A DNA stretch of 64,000 nucleotides from Terrirhizobium terrae (GTDB lineage: Bacteria > Pseudomonadota > Alphaproteobacteria > Rhizobiales > Rhizobiaceae). A model generated the notes under the pieces. The model was not told where the DNA came from and ran no database searches. It was given only the letters and a program-made list of their open reading frames with translations. The DNA lies in assembly GCF_030323265.1 (NCBI RefSeq), contig NZ_CP104992.1:1425501-1489500 (forward strand), written 5' to 3'. Of this stretch, positions 50,801 to 60,681 are shown one piece after another. Numbering within the stretch: the first letter of the stretch is position 1; each line of letters opens with the position of its first letter. The position numbers were made by a program, and so were the translations under genes.

Positions 50801-51334
50801 AGACTTGCGAAACCTTTCTCTGTAACGGTCGAGACGCTCGGCAAGATTTCCCAGATAGGCCGCATCTTCCGCCCGCGAAAAATCGGGAACGACGGCTAGC
50901 ATCATGTCGTCGCACCATTCCAGAAGATCCCATTCCTCCAGAATGCACGACCCTTTTTCCGTTCTCAGATTGCCGCGGCTGAGCAGGCGGCAAAGATTGG
51001 CCCAGCCCTTGCGATTTTGCGGATAGGCTAGAACATCCGGCGTTCCGTCGGAAAACACCAGACGCGCACCGGGATGAAACCGGCAGGGCCTGATGGCCGC
51101 CTCTTCGTTCTTCTCCTTCCCGTTTTCCTGCTGCCGCACGAAAACCTCTTCCATCCCGCGCACCTGATTATAAGCGCGCACCACGCCGGCAACTGAATTC
51201 CGATCGGCAATGCCGAGGCCTGAAAGACCAAGCACACTGGCAGACAAGACCATCTCTTCCGGTCGGGCCGCCCCTTCCAGAAACGAGAAGTTCGTCTTGG
51301 CACCGATCTCGTAGAATTCGGGTTCGTCCATCAT
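47900..51334 (-). CDS. dnaE2: Error-prone DNA polymerase DnaE2 (ImuC), three frameshifts
   Basis: About 1,145 residues across four open segments. Starts at ATG 51334, overlapping the imuB stop (ATGA). PHP domain beginning [16 protein letters not shown], polymerase core ([67 protein letters not shown]), and OB-fold tail ([20 protein letters not shown]) ending KGRNFH. Breaks at 50171-50173, 49464-49467 and 48436-48437 are each cured by one added base in a G run (plus strand). It is the translesion polymerase of the SOS mutasome with ImuA and ImuB. Confidence 0.92.
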
Positions 51335-52943
51335 GCGAAGAACCCATGCATGCGCCATATTGCCGGCCGGTCGATGTTGTAGCGGCCAAGCCGGAAGATC
51401 CAGAAAAGCCGGCCCGTATCGCTTTCGAGACGGAAATAGTCGCGCTCCTCGGTAGCATCATCATCGAGCCACCATTCCGGCGAGATACGTTCCGGCCCTT
51501 CTGCGCGGATGACATCATGCACGACATGCCGCCAGCGAAATCGCTGCGGCGGGCCATCGGGAATGGTCGCGGCAAAGGACTCCATCCGCTCTGGATGGCG
51601 CAGCAGCCTGAGAGGACGGTCGGAACGTGGGATAAAGGAATGAGCCTCTTTGGTCTGCTGCTTTTCACCCCCGGCCGAGATTGCCGGTATCAGCATTTCG
51701 GCACGCTCGGGAATATGGCTCTGGCGCAGCCGGAAAACCTGCAGACAGTCCGAACCGAGCCGGGCCGAGACCTTGTCGATGAAATCCGACAGCGATGTTG
51801 CATCTGTGCCTTCACCGTCGAAATCATTCTGAAGCGCATCCAGCGTATCATGCTGCAGGACATTGAGCCGGAGCAGTTCGAAACCGAAGCCCGCATCGAG
51901 CTCGTCATGGACGGCATTGAGCCGCTCGGCAAAAAGCTTCGCGATGCGCTTGGGATCCCGCACCGGCCTCGAAGTGCCAGCCGCAATTCGAAAAACCCGG
52001 CCATCGACGCGAAAAAGAACCAGCTCGAAAACCCGGCCGCCCAAGCCCCGCGCTTCCAGACTGAGCTTGAGAGAGGCGGCGATATCACCGGCCATGCTCA
52101 GAATATGCTCTTCAGCCTGGATCGGTTCGGCAAGCTGTCGCTCGGCAGACAATGCCGCGACAGGCCGCCGCGGCGAAATCGCCTCTTCGTTCATGCCGCG
52201 GGCCTGGTCGAGCCTCAAGAGCAGCTGCGCCCCGAAACGCCGAACAAGCGGCGCCCGCGGCATGGCGATGAGATCCGCGACCCGCTTCAGGCCAAGCTTG
52301 CAGAGGGATGCAATCGTGCTCTCGTCGATGCGCAGCGCATGAACGGGGAGTGCATTCAGCACATCCGCCATCTCTTCCCTTGCGACCACGCCGCTCTTGC
52401 CGAAACGGCTGACGGCCCAGGACAGCCCCGGAGAAGAGGAAATTGCGCCACGGACATCAAATCCCATATGGCGGAGCCTTGCCAGGATATCGCGAAGCAT
52501 GGCCGCCTCCCCGCCGAAGAGATGGGCGCAGCCGGTGATGTCGAGAAAAAGCCCATCCTTCCCATCCAGCGCCACGAGAGGCGTATAGCGGTCGCACCAG
52601 TCGGCAACGGCTTCCAGAAGGGCATGGTCGGCTCGCTCGTCTTCGTCGAAAACGTCGACGGTTGGGAACATGGCGCGTGCCTCGGCAAGCCCCTGCCCGC
52701 GCTTCAGCCCACAGGATTCCGCCTTCTCATCGAGTGCGGTCAGCCGCAGGGCATTGTCACGCCGCCCCGCACAGACGATCGGCGGATGGTCAGGACGCTC
52801 TTTCAAACGCCACGACAGTCCCCACAGCTTGCGGGCGATCCTGTCGGTCGCCAGATGCGGGAAGCTGAGTGCCAGGATGCGCTGCCCCCGGCGGGAAAGG
52901 GCAGATGGACCTGGCTCTGCGGCGAGGTGAAATTGACGGTCAT
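51331..52943 (-). CDS. imuB: ImuB, inactive Y-family polymerase homologue of the SOS mutasome
   Basis: About 537 residues. Y-family fold: RILALSFPHLATDRIARK, CAGRRDNALRLTALDEKA, LFLDITGCAHLFGG; it lacks the catalytic acidic triad, so it acts as adaptor linking DnaE2 to the beta clamp. In the sequence as given it is fused in frame to imuA. I place its start at ATG 52943 (MTVNFTSPQSQ), which joins the ImuB frame if one G is added to the five-base run at 52885-52889. No ATG, GTG or TTG exists in the ImuB frame itself nearby. Confidence 0.85.
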
Positions 52944-53708
52944 GGGGGTTCCACTCCAGAAGAAAGGAGAGAGGAGCCGGGTTTCGGCTCTTCTCCAGGA
53001 TAAGCTGGAAGACGGGATGGCCAATGCTGCCGCCAAGCATCGTGCCATCGGGGAGGCGGCGCCTTAGAGCCGGCGCCGGTTTGACGAGCAGGCGGAAGGA
53101 GGCGCTGCTCGCCTCCTCCTCGCCCGCATGCCGCAACAGCAGAAGCGGCCGTCCCGCCGCTTTTGCACGTAGGCTGAGCCTGCGGCTTTCCGTCAGGCCG
53201 AAGGCTTTGGGATTGCCGTGAATTTCCAGAATGGTCGCGGCGAAAGCCCCGCTTGTCAGCGCCGCCTCCGCCAGCCAGAGAGCATCATCCAGCCTGCGCG
53301 GCGATGCATGGAAAACGGCAGTCGGATCGATACCGAACTGACCTATGCCTGAGACATAGGGAACGCCGGATTCGCAAGCGAGAAGACTGTCCGCGATCCA
53401 GAGAACAGGGCCGCTCTCATGAACCTCTACGGACGAGGCAAGCGACAGGACGAAGCCCGTGGCCGCCCCTGCATCATACATGGAGAGTGACCGTATTTCG
53501 GTGATGCCATCGAGCACGAGACCGCCCTCCAATGCTTCATCGAGCACCTGGATGCCGAATGGCAGTCGTGCCCGCTCGCCCCTCCCCCTCGAATAGCCAG
53601 ATCCGTCTGCTCTGCTGCAGCCACTGCCGGCAAAGCCTTGTCTTCCAGTCTGGCGATCTGTTCACGCAGGGTAAAAAGCACGTCCTGCGCCGTGGCGTGT
53701 CCGGCCAT
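52790..53708 (-). CDS. imuA: ImuA, RecA-like mutasome protein (two indels)
   Basis: About 306 residues. Starts MAGHATAQDVLFTLREQIARLE at 53708. One G is missing in the run around 53579-53588; restoring it gives RLPFGIQVLDEALEGGLVLDGI, the ImuA core, continuing through VLSLASSVEVHES to LLEWNPHDRQFHLA. With the second correction at 52885-52889 the gene ends at the TGA at 52790-52792, overlapping imuB as is usual for these genes. ImuA belongs to the SulA/RecA-like family and is needed for damage-induced mutagenesis. Confidence 0.83.
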
Positions 53709-53730
53709 GGCGTCAGCTCCATCTCTATAT

Positions 53731-53745
53731 GTTCACTTTATGTTC
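53731..53745. promoter_or_regulatory. LexA (SOS) box upstream of imuA
   Basis: GTTC-ACTTTAT-GTTC, the direct-repeat GTTC-N7-GTTC operator of alphaproteobacterial LexA, 23 bases upstream of imuA. It predicts SOS induction of imuA-imuB-dnaE2. Confidence 0.93.
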
Positions 53746-53880
53746 TTATAGATTCCAGAGCTTGCCGGTAGAGTCAATCAGCCTCTGACAGGAATCTTTT
53801 CCTCATTTGCTATAGCAATGATTCTTATCTCGAAAAAAGCCGCCACTAGCCTTATATGTGAGCGATATGAGGGAGAACTT

Positions 53881-54318
53881 ATGGCTCGCATTGATCAAAC
53901 CGACGACTGGCGGGATCGCCACGCGCCTACGCTGAGCGCGTTTGAATCGCTGGCGATCGACGCTTACGGTCATCTTCCGCAGGAATTCAGGGCGCTCACC
54001 GCCAATCTCACCATCGAGATCGAGGATTTCCCGGACGACGACGTTTTTGAAGACATGGCGCTCGAAACGCCGTTCGATCTGCTAGGCCTGTTCGAAGGAC
54101 GCGGCATTTCGGAGCGTTTCACCGTCGAGACGGGCGAACTGCCGAACCGGATCCGGCTCTATCGCCGGCCGATCCTGGATTATTGGGCCGAAAACGAGGA
54201 AACGCTGGGTGACATTATCACCCATGTGCTGATCCACGAAATCGGCCACCATTTTGGTCTGAGCGACGACGACATGGAGCGCATCGAGGCCAGCGCGGAG
54301 AATGCTACCCAGCGCTGA
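53881..54318 (+). CDS. Minimal zincin-type metallopeptidase
   Basis: 145 residues from ATG 53881 (GGGAGA upstream). The extended zinc motif is HEIGHHFGLSDDDME, with HExxH and a downstream acidic cluster, as in the small zincin family (PF06262). The N-terminal part has APTLSAFESLAIDAYGHLP. No signal peptide. Family members are small cytosolic zinc proteins of unknown role. Divergent from the imu cassette. Confidence 0.85.
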   Translation: MARIDQTDDWRDRHAPTLSAFESLAIDAYGHLPQEFRALTANLTIEIEDFPDDDVFEDMALETPFDLLGLFEGRGISERFTVETGELPNRIRLYRRPILDYWAENEETLGDIITHVLIHEIGHHFGLSDDDMERIEASAENATQR

Positions 54319-54339
54319 CCCATATGAACTGTCGGCGTC

Positions 54340-54546
54340 TTACTGCTCGCCGAGCTTCATGTCGGGATGGTATTCCTTGCCTTCGACGGTCTTCGTGACG
54401 GCCTGGCCGCAATGCAATTGCCCTGTCGTCGCATTGAACGAATAGGCCGGCGCGCCATGAAGCTCCCAGCCCTTGTTGAGGGCCGCCGTGACCCTGTGGC
54501 AGAAGGCGGAATCATCGGGACCGGTGATGAAGCGATAGAGTTTCAT
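54340..54546 (-). CDS. DUF1737 family protein
   Basis: 68 residues. DUF1737 pattern: MKLYRFITGPDDSAFCHRV then LNKGWELHGAP. Small soluble protein common in rhizobia, function unknown. Its ATG overlaps the stop of the CoA-ester lyase gene upstream (ATGA). Confidence 0.85.
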   Translation of the reverse strand: MKLYRFITGPDDSAFCHRVTAALNKGWELHGAPAYSFNATTGQLHCGQAVTKTVEGKEYHPDMKLGEQ

Positions 54547-55436
54547 AAGGCATTCTTTCTTTCTGCTATGATTTTGGCTTGGGCCAGAAGCTTTTCCGCC
54601 TCGGCCAGGTGAAGTCGCTCGACCATTTTCCCGTCAATGCTGATGACGTTGAGCCCTTTTGCTTCGGGCTTTTGGAATGCCGCGACAATGGCTTGCGCAT
54701 CTTCGATGCTTTGGGGATCAGGACCGAAATGCCGGTTTGCCGGCTCGATCTGCGAAGGATGTATCAGCATCTTGCCGGAAAAGCCCATCGCGCGCGCCTG
54801 GGCGCATTCGGCATCGAACGCTAGCTCGTCCCTGAAATCGTTGAACACGCTGTCGATCACGTCGACGCCATGGGCACGGCCGGCCAGAACCACCTGCATC
54901 AGCCACGGAACGAGATAGGCGCGGCCTGCCTGCGGCAGAACCCCGGTTTCCTTGCGCAGGTCGTTCAGCCCGACAACAAAACAGCCCGGGCGCTTGGCGT
55001 CCGCAGCGATCGAAGCCGCGTTGAGGACGCCTTTCGGCGTCTCGATCATCGCCCATATGGCGATCGTGTCGGCCCGATCGGACGCTGCAAGGATCTCGGA
55101 AACCTCGACAATGTCGGAGACGCTCTCGACCTTGGGAACGAGCACGGCATCCGGCCTGACAGTCATGACCAGGTCCAGGTCCTGTCGCCCGAAACCGCTT
55201 GCCAGCGCATTGATGCGGATGATCCGCTCCTGCCTGGATGATCCGGCCGTCTCGAAAGCGTGAACAAGGTTGCCCCGCGCCTCCGCCTTCGCTTCCGGCG
55301 CAACGGAATCCTCCAGATCGTAGATCACCCCATCACAATCGAGACCGGGCGCCTTTTCCAGCGCACGCCTGTTGGCAGCCGGGACGCTGAGAAGGGAGCG
55401 ACGAACTGTCGGGATATGATCTTTCAAGAATTCCAT
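54543..55436 (-). CDS. CoA-ester lyase, HpcH/HpaI (CitE-like) family
   Basis: 297 residues from ATG 55436. CitE-like TIM barrel: RRSLLSVPAANRRALEKAP, DGVIYDLEDSVAPEAK with the metal-binding acids, RINALASGFGRQDL, WAMIETPKGVLNAASIA and FSGKMLIHPSQIEPANR. Related enzymes cleave or hydrolyse malyl- or citramalyl-CoA; the exact substrate cannot be told from sequence. Coupled to DUF1737. Confidence 0.88.
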   Translation of the reverse strand: MEFLKDHIPTVRRSLLSVPAANRRALEKAPGLDCDGVIYDLEDSVAPEAKAEARGNLVHAFETAGSSRQERIIRINALASGFGRQDLDLVMTVRPDAVLVPKVESVSDIVEVSEILAASDRADTIAIWAMIETPKGVLNAASIAADAKRPGCFVVGLNDLRKETGVLPQAGRAYLVPWLMQVVLAGRAHGVDVIDSVFNDFRDELAFDAECAQARAMGFSGKMLIHPSQIEPANRHFGPDPQSIEDAQAIVAAFQKPEAKGLNVISIDGKMVERLHLAEAEKLLAQAKIIAERKNAL

Positions 55437-55543
55437 GCACGTCTTCTGCCAATCTTTTGATGCCGGTTCAATAAATCCCGCAGGAAAACTCTTGCAAGCC
55501 GCAATCGCCAGTCCCACATTTCCTGATGCAGAAAGGTTTGGAC

Positions 55544-55771
55544 ATGCAGAACATTCGATCCTTCTTCCTCATCATCACGGCAATTGCCGCCCTCGCCGCA
55601 GCAGCCTTGCTGACGGCCTCGCTTACGGTTGCCTTCATGGGAACGCTCGCCGTCCTCTCGCTCGGCAAGGCACTTTCCAGCCGGTTGAAGCCGGTGCCGG
55701 TGCGCGCGAAAGCGAAGCAAAGCGACATGCGCGTCTGGAACGACGGTCGCGGCACGATCATCGACATGTAA
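55544..55771 (+). CDS. Small membrane protein, unknown function
   Basis: 75 residues from ATG 55544 (GAAAGG upstream). One long hydrophobic region at about 6-45 (FFLIITAIAALAAAALLTAS) that could span the membrane twice, then a basic cytoplasmic tail ending DGRGTIIDM. Family not recognised. It lies 135 bases before leuD on the same strand. Confidence 0.6.
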   Translation: MQNIRSFFLIITAIAALAAAALLTASLTVAFMGTLAVLSLGKALSSRLKPVPVRAKAKQSDMRVWNDGRGTIIDM

Positions 55772-55906
55772 GCTCAGCCGGAATGGTTTGAAAATCGCTG
55801 AAACGCCCTAAAACCCGGGGCGTACCGATTGGTACTGAAACGGACTTCAAATCTCCCGGAAAATGCTTTATGGCAGGCTCCAACAAGTCTTTCGTGGAGG
55901 CCTATC

Positions 55907-56511
55907 ATGGACAAATTCGATAAGCTGACGGGCGTTGCAGCCCCCTTCCGGTCGTCAATATCGACACGGATATGATCATCCCGAAGGACTACCTCAAGAC
56001 GATCAAGCGCACCGGTCTTGGCAAAGGCCTGTTCGCGGAGGCCCGCTACAACGAGGACGGTTCGGAAAACCCGGATTTCGTCCTCAATAAGCCGGCCTAT
56101 CGCGGCGCCAAGATCCTCGTTGCGGGTGATAATTTCGGCTGCGGTTCTTCGCGCGAACATGCCCCATGGGCGCTTCTCGATTTCGGCATCCGCTGTGTCA
56201 TTTCCACCAGCTTCGCCGACATCTTCTACAACAACTGTTTCAAGAACGGCATCCTGCCGATCGTGGTCAGCCCGGAAGACCTGGAAAAGCTGCTGGATGA
56301 CGCCGAGCGCGGCGCAAACGCCATCCTGACGGTCGATCTGGAAGCCCAGGAAATCACCGGCCCCGATGGCGGACGCCTGCATTTCGACATCGACGCCGGC
56401 CGCCGCCACATTCTTCTCGAAGGCCTGGACGACATCGCCTCGACCTTGAAGAGCGATGCGGCCATTTCGACCTTTGAAGCGAAGAACCGCACCGAACGTC
56501 CGTGGCTCTGA
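55907..56511 (+). CDS. leuD: 3-isopropylmalate dehydratase small subunit (frameshifted near the start)
   Basis: About 201 residues. The ATG at 55907 follows [25 protein letters not shown] is restored by one C in the five-C run at 55941-55945; the remainder is open ([48 protein letters not shown]). LeuD forms the isomerase with LeuC in leucine synthesis. leuC is not in the window. Confidence 0.95.
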
Positions 56512-56562
56512 GGGCGGAGAAGCCCTCATGACCGATCGCATTTCCTTTGAAGCATGTTTTGC

Positions 56563-56590
56563 CGTGACGGTTATCATCGATACCGTCACG
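56563..56590 (+). repeat. 9-bp inverted repeat after leuD
   Basis: CGTGACGGT and ACCGTCACG with ten bases between, then TCTT. It could be a weak terminator or an RNA stability hairpin between leuD and leuB; the T-run is poor. Confidence 0.45.
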
Positions 56591-56605
56591 TCTTGACCCG
56601 TTCCA

Positions 56606-56682
56606 GCCTCGTCCTTCGGCAGGCTCGGACGAGGCTTTGCCAAGCGCTGTAAACCGCGCCGAAAAATGGTGAGCCTGTCGAA
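56606..56682. repeat. REP-like palindromic element between leuD and leuB
   Basis: Stem GCCTCGTCC/GGACGAGGC around the loop TTCGGCAGGCTC, followed by GAGCCTGTCGAA, the near-complement of the loop. This type of sequence (CTTCGACAGGCTC variants) is a common dispersed palindrome in Alphaproteobacteria. No second copy was noticed in this window. Confidence 0.55.
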
Positions 56683-56699
56683 CCCAAGGTGTTTACGAC

Positions 56700-57809
56700 A
56701 TGGCAAAGAACCTCTTCCTCCTTCCCGGCGACGGCATCGGCCCCGAGGCCATGGGCGAAGTCCGCAAGATCATCGCCTATATGAACGACGCCATGGGCGC
56801 GGGCTTCGCTCTCGATGAGGGCCTCGTTGGCGGTTGCGCCTATGATGCCCATGGCGCCGCGATCTCCGAGGAGGACATGGCCAAGGCCATGGCGGCCGAC
56901 GCGGTTCTCTTCGGCGCCGTCGGCGGCCCGAAATGGGATGGTGTCGCCTACGAAGTCCGTCCCGAGGCGGGTCTTCTGCGCCTGCGCAAGGACATGGAAC
57001 TCTTTGCCAACCTGCGCCCAGCCATCTGCTATCCGGCGCTGGCCTCCGCCTCGTCGCTGAAGCCGGAACTGGTCGACGGGCTCGATATCCTGATCATCCG
57101 CGAACTGACCGGCGGCGTCTATTTCGGCGAGCCGAAGGAGATCATCGATCTCGGCAACGGCCAGAAGCGCGGCATCGATACCCAGGTCTACGACACCTAC
57201 GAGATCGAGCGCATTGCCGGCGTCGCCTTCGAACTAGCGCGCACCCGCAAGAACGCGGTCTGCTCGATGGAAAAGCGCAACGTCATGAAGTCCGGCGTGC
57301 TGTGGAACCAGGTCGTCACCGAAACCCACAAGCGCTCCTATTCCGACGTCAAGCTGGAGCACATGCTGGCTGATGCCGGCGGCATGCAGCTGGTCCGCGC
57401 CCCTAAGCAGTTCGACGTCATCGTCACCGACAACCTGTTCGGCGACATGTTGTCCGACGTTGCCGCCATGCTGACCGGATCGCTCGGTATGCTGCCTTCG
57501 GCTTCGCTCGGTGCACCGGACGGCAAGACCGGCAAGCGCAAGGCCCTTTACGAGCCGGTTCACGGTTCGGCACCGGATATCGCCGGCAAGGGCATCGCGA
57601 ACCCGATCGCCATGATCGCTTCCTTCGCCATGTGCCTGCGCTATTCGTTCAACATGATCAAGGACGCCGACAACCTGGAAAAGGCGATTGCCAACGTTCT
57701 CGATCAGGGCATTCGCACCGGCGACATCATGGCCGATGGCTGCCGCCAGGTCGGCACGTCCGAAATGGGCGATACGATCCTGAAGGAATTCCGGACGCTG
57801 TCTGCCTGA
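56700..57809 (+). CDS. leuB: 3-isopropylmalate dehydrogenase
   Basis: 369 residues, standard length. NAD-dependent beta-decarboxylating dehydrogenase: [48 protein letters not shown], then [20 protein letters not shown] and [18 protein letters not shown]. It oxidises 3-isopropylmalate in leucine synthesis. 188 bases downstream of leuD, with repeat elements between. Confidence 0.97.
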   Translation: MAKNLFLLPGDGIGPEAMGEVRKIIAYMNDAMGAGFALDEGLVGGCAYDAHGAAISEEDMAKAMAADAVLFGAVGGPKWDGVAYEVRPEAGLLRLRKDMELFANLRPAICYPALASASSLKPELVDGLDILIIRELTGGVYFGEPKEIIDLGNGQKRGIDTQVYDTYEIERIAGVAFELARTRKNAVCSMEKRNVMKSGVLWNQVVTETHKRSYSDVKLEHMLADAGGMQLVRAPKQFDVIVTDNLFGDMLSDVAAMLTGSLGMLPSASLGAPDGKTGKRKALYEPVHGSAPDIAGKGIANPIAMIASFAMCLRYSFNMIKDADNLEKAIANVLDQGIRTGDIMADGCRQVGTSEMGDTILKEFRTLSA

Positions 57810-57820
57810 ACTTAAAAATG

Positions 57821-57855
57821 AGGACCTGCTCGAAATGGGCAGGTCCTGTTTTTCG
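57821..57855 (+). terminator. Rho-independent terminator after leuB
   Basis: AGGACCTGC and GCAGGTCCT around TCGAAATGG, followed by GTTTTTC, 12 bases after the leuB stop. Confidence 0.88.
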
Positions 57856-57918
57856 GCTGTCATCAAGCCGGACTATGGTCGCCTCGCAATCAGCCACGAC
57901 GCGCCAAGCACCGGACCG

Positions 57919-58742
57919 ATGAAGCACACGATCAAGACCCTGCGCCGCCGCAGCGAACGCTGCCAGAAATCGAATTTTTCGCTCTGTTGCATCTGGACCT
58001 GGGCCTTCATCACGATCAACCTGATCTTGCTTGCCCTGTTCCTGCTGGATGGCCCTGTGGCTTCCTACGCACAGAACCATGCCCAGATCCTGAAGCCGAT
58101 GGGCAGCACGATCACCGATTTGGGCAAGTCCGACTGGATCTTGTTCGGCAGCCTGTTCATTTTCGTCGAGGCACTGGTCGCCTACCGCCTTTCGCCGACA
58201 TTGAAAGGCCGCTTCCAGGCGGCCTTCGTCAGCCATATGGCGATCTACATCTTCCTTTGCGTCAGCCTGTCCGGCATTCTGGCGAATGTATTGAAGCGGA
58301 TCATCGGCCGCGCGCGCCCTAATATGTACGACGAACTTGGCTTCCTGAGCTTCGACAATTTTGCCGGTAGCGCACGCTTTGAAAGCTTTCCTCTGGCCAC
58401 GCCACAACGGTCGGCGCGCTGATGATGGCGATGGCGCTGATCGCTCCGCCCTACAGGCTAGTCTTCCTCAGCATGGCCCTCTGGCTCGGTTTCTCGCGCG
58501 TCATCGTCGGCGCGCATTATCCGAGCGACGTGATTGCCGGGCTCGCGCTCGGCGCCTGGTTCTCGTTGGCGATGGCCATCGTCTTCGCCCGCCACAAGAT
58601 CCTCTTCCAGCAGAACCCTGATGGCCTGCCTGTCCTGCGCCATCCGCTTCCGGTTTCGCTGAGACGGCGCGGCCTCACCAATCAGAAGCCCGACTATCGC
58701 CGGAGACTTGCAAATTATCGGCTAGGCTTCGCCAGAAGCTGA
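57919..58742 (+). CDS. PAP2-family membrane phosphatase (frameshifted in the active site)
   Basis: About 275 residues from ATG 57919. Six hydrophobic segments and the three PAP2 motifs: KRIIGRARP, then FPSGH once one T is restored near 58390 (CCTCTGG should read CCTTCTGG), and SRVIVGAHYPSDV. The first frame stops at 58422; the second runs to 58742. PAP2 enzymes dephosphorylate lipid phosphates such as undecaprenyl pyrophosphate or phosphatidate at the membrane. Followed by its own terminator. Confidence 0.85.
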
Positions 58743-58773
58743 AAAAGCCCGGCACAAGTGCCGGGCTTTTCGC
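58743..58773. terminator. Terminator between the PAP2 and MHS transporter genes
   Basis: AAAAAGCCCGGCAC and GTGCCGGGCTTTT, loop AA, with A and T runs on both sides, suited to both convergent genes. Confidence 0.9.
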
Positions 58774-58797
58774 TTTCGGTTTAAATACGTCCGCGCA

Positions 58798-60681
58798 TCA
58801 CTCCGCGTGGATATCGCGATCCTTGGTTTCCGGCAGGAAGAGCACACCGATCACAAGGCATATCGCTGCGAAGACGATCGGGTACCAGAGACCGTAGTAG
58901 ATGTTGCCGGCCGCCGCGCTCATGGCGAAAGCCGTTGCCGGCAGAAGTCCGCCGAACCAGCCGTTGCCGATGTGATAGGGCAGCGACATGCCGGTATAGC
59001 GGATGCGGGTCGGGAAGAGCTCGACCAGCAAGGCGGCGATCGGGCCATAGACCATCGTCACGTAGAGCACGAGAACGAAGAGGACCGCGATCGTGCCGAC
59101 CCAGTTCACCCGCGCCGGATCTGCCGTCATCGTGAAGGTACCGCCATTAGCGATTGTGTAGACCGGCATATCGGTCACGCCAGCGGCCTCATCAGCGGTC
59201 AGCAGCTTCTGTGACACGAGGTCCGCAGCAGGCACCGTCGCCTTGTCACCGGCACGGACGGCAGCGGCATCGAGGCCTAGTTCCGGATTGGCGGCAACAA
59301 AGGCGTCGAGCTTGGAATCCGGCACCTTGGCTGCACCACGCGTCAGCGGATAGCCCGCATCGTGAAGTGCAACGTTAATGCCCTTTTCGAGCCCCGTCTG
59401 TTTGGCCTTGGCATCGGTGCCGGCAGCGATCGCATCATAGCTCGTTACCGTATTGTCGCCGATCTTGACTGTCGCAGGCTGGCCCGCAGGACCAGGCACC
59501 ACTTCGTAGGGCACCGAGTTCTTGGTCAGGAACGCCGTCGCGATATCGCAGGAACTGGTGAACTTCGACGTACCGGTCGGGTTGAACTGGAATTTGCAGT
59601 CTGCCGGGTCCGACGTCACCGTCGCGCGGATCGAAGCCTGGGCTTCGGCGAGCGCCGGGTTTGCCATATGCGTCAGCGCCTTGAACAGCGGCATGTAGGT
59701 GACGGCTGCAATGAGCAAGCCGGCCATGATGATCGGCTTACGGCCGATCTTGTCGGACAGTGCACCGAAGATGACGAAGAACGGCGTAGCCAGGAACAGC
59801 GCGATCGCCACCATGATATTGGCGGCCTGCAGATCAACCTTCAGCACGTTCTGCAGGAAGAACAGCGCATAGAACTGGCCGCCATACCAGACCACGGCCT
59901 GGCCCATCGTGGCGCCGAGCAGCGCGATGATGGCGATCTTGGCATTCCTCCAGGTACCGAAGGCTTCCGTCAGCGGCGCCTTGGAACCCTTGCCCTCGGC
60001 CTTCATCTTCTGGAAGGCAGGCGACTCGTTCATCTTCACGCGGATCCAGACGGACACGCCGAGCAGGACGACCGAGACGAGGAACGGAATGCGCCATCCC
60101 CAGGCAGCGAAGGCCGCATTGCCCATGATCGACTGGACCGTGACGATGACGACCAGCGACAGGAACAGACCGAGCGTCGCCGTCGTCTGGATCCAGGATG
60201 TGAAATAGCCGCGCCGGCCATTTGGAGCGTGTTCCGCCACATAGGTCGCGGCACCACCATATTCACCGCCGAGCGCAAGGCCCTGGAGCAGGCGCAGGAT
60301 GATCAGGATGATCGGAGCAGCGATGCCGATTGTCGCCGCCCCCGGCAGGATACCGACCAGGAAGGTCGAGAAGCCCATGATCAGGATGGTGACGAGAAAC
60401 GTATATTTGCGGCCGACGAGATCACCCAGGCGACCGAAGACCAGCGCCCCGAACGGGCGAACCAGGAAGCCCGCAGCGAACGCCAGAAGCGTGAAGATGT
60501 TGCGCGTCGCTTCGGGATACTGCGTGAAGAATGTGGCGCCGATATAGGTGGCCAGCGATCCGTAAAGATAGAAGTCGTACCATTCGAACACGGTACCGAG
60601 AGAAGAAGCGAAGATGACCTTCTTTTCTTCCCGTGTCATGGGGCCGGCTTTCGTACCGGCCGCCGTTGCGACGTTTGCCAT
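58798..60681 (-). CDS. MHS-family MFS transporter with a ~185-residue periplasmic insert
   Basis: 627 residues; the ATG at 60681 follows GGGAGGA. Twelve-helix metabolite:H+ symporter: SLGTVFEWYDFYLYGSLA, the motif A copies GRLGDLVGRKY and GALSDKIGRKP, GGEYGGAATYVAEHAP. MHS members carry dicarboxylates, proline or betaine. Between about residues 340 and 525, in what should be the periplasmic loop of helices 9 and 10, there is a polar insert (DPADCKFQFNPTGTSKF, DSKLDAFVAANPELGLDAAA) with a possible Cys pair. The substrate is unknown. Confidence 0.9.
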   Translation of the reverse strand: MANVATAAGTKAGPMTREEKKVIFASSLGTVFEWYDFYLYGSLATYIGATFFTQYPEATRNIFTLLAFAAGFLVRPFGALVFGRLGDLVGRKYTFLVTILIMGFSTFLVGILPGAATIGIAAPIILIILRLLQGLALGGEYGGAATYVAEHAPNGRRGYFTSWIQTTATLGLFLSLVVIVTVQSIMGNAAFAAWGWRIPFLVSVVLLGVSVWIRVKMNESPAFQKMKAEGKGSKAPLTEAFGTWRNAKIAIIALLGATMGQAVVWYGGQFYALFFLQNVLKVDLQAANIMVAIALFLATPFFVIFGALSDKIGRKPIIMAGLLIAAVTYMPLFKALTHMANPALAEAQASIRATVTSDPADCKFQFNPTGTSKFTSSCDIATAFLTKNSVPYEVVPGPAGQPATVKIGDNTVTSYDAIAAGTDAKAKQTGLEKGINVALHDAGYPLTRGAAKVPDSKLDAFVAANPELGLDAAAVRAGDKATVPAADLVSQKLLTADEAAGVTDMPVYTIANGGTFTMTADPARVNWVGTIAVLFVLVLYVTMVYGPIAALLVELFPTRIRYTGMSLPYHIGNGWFGGLLPATAFAMSAAAGNIYYGLWYPIVFAAICLVIGVLFLPETKDRDIHAE

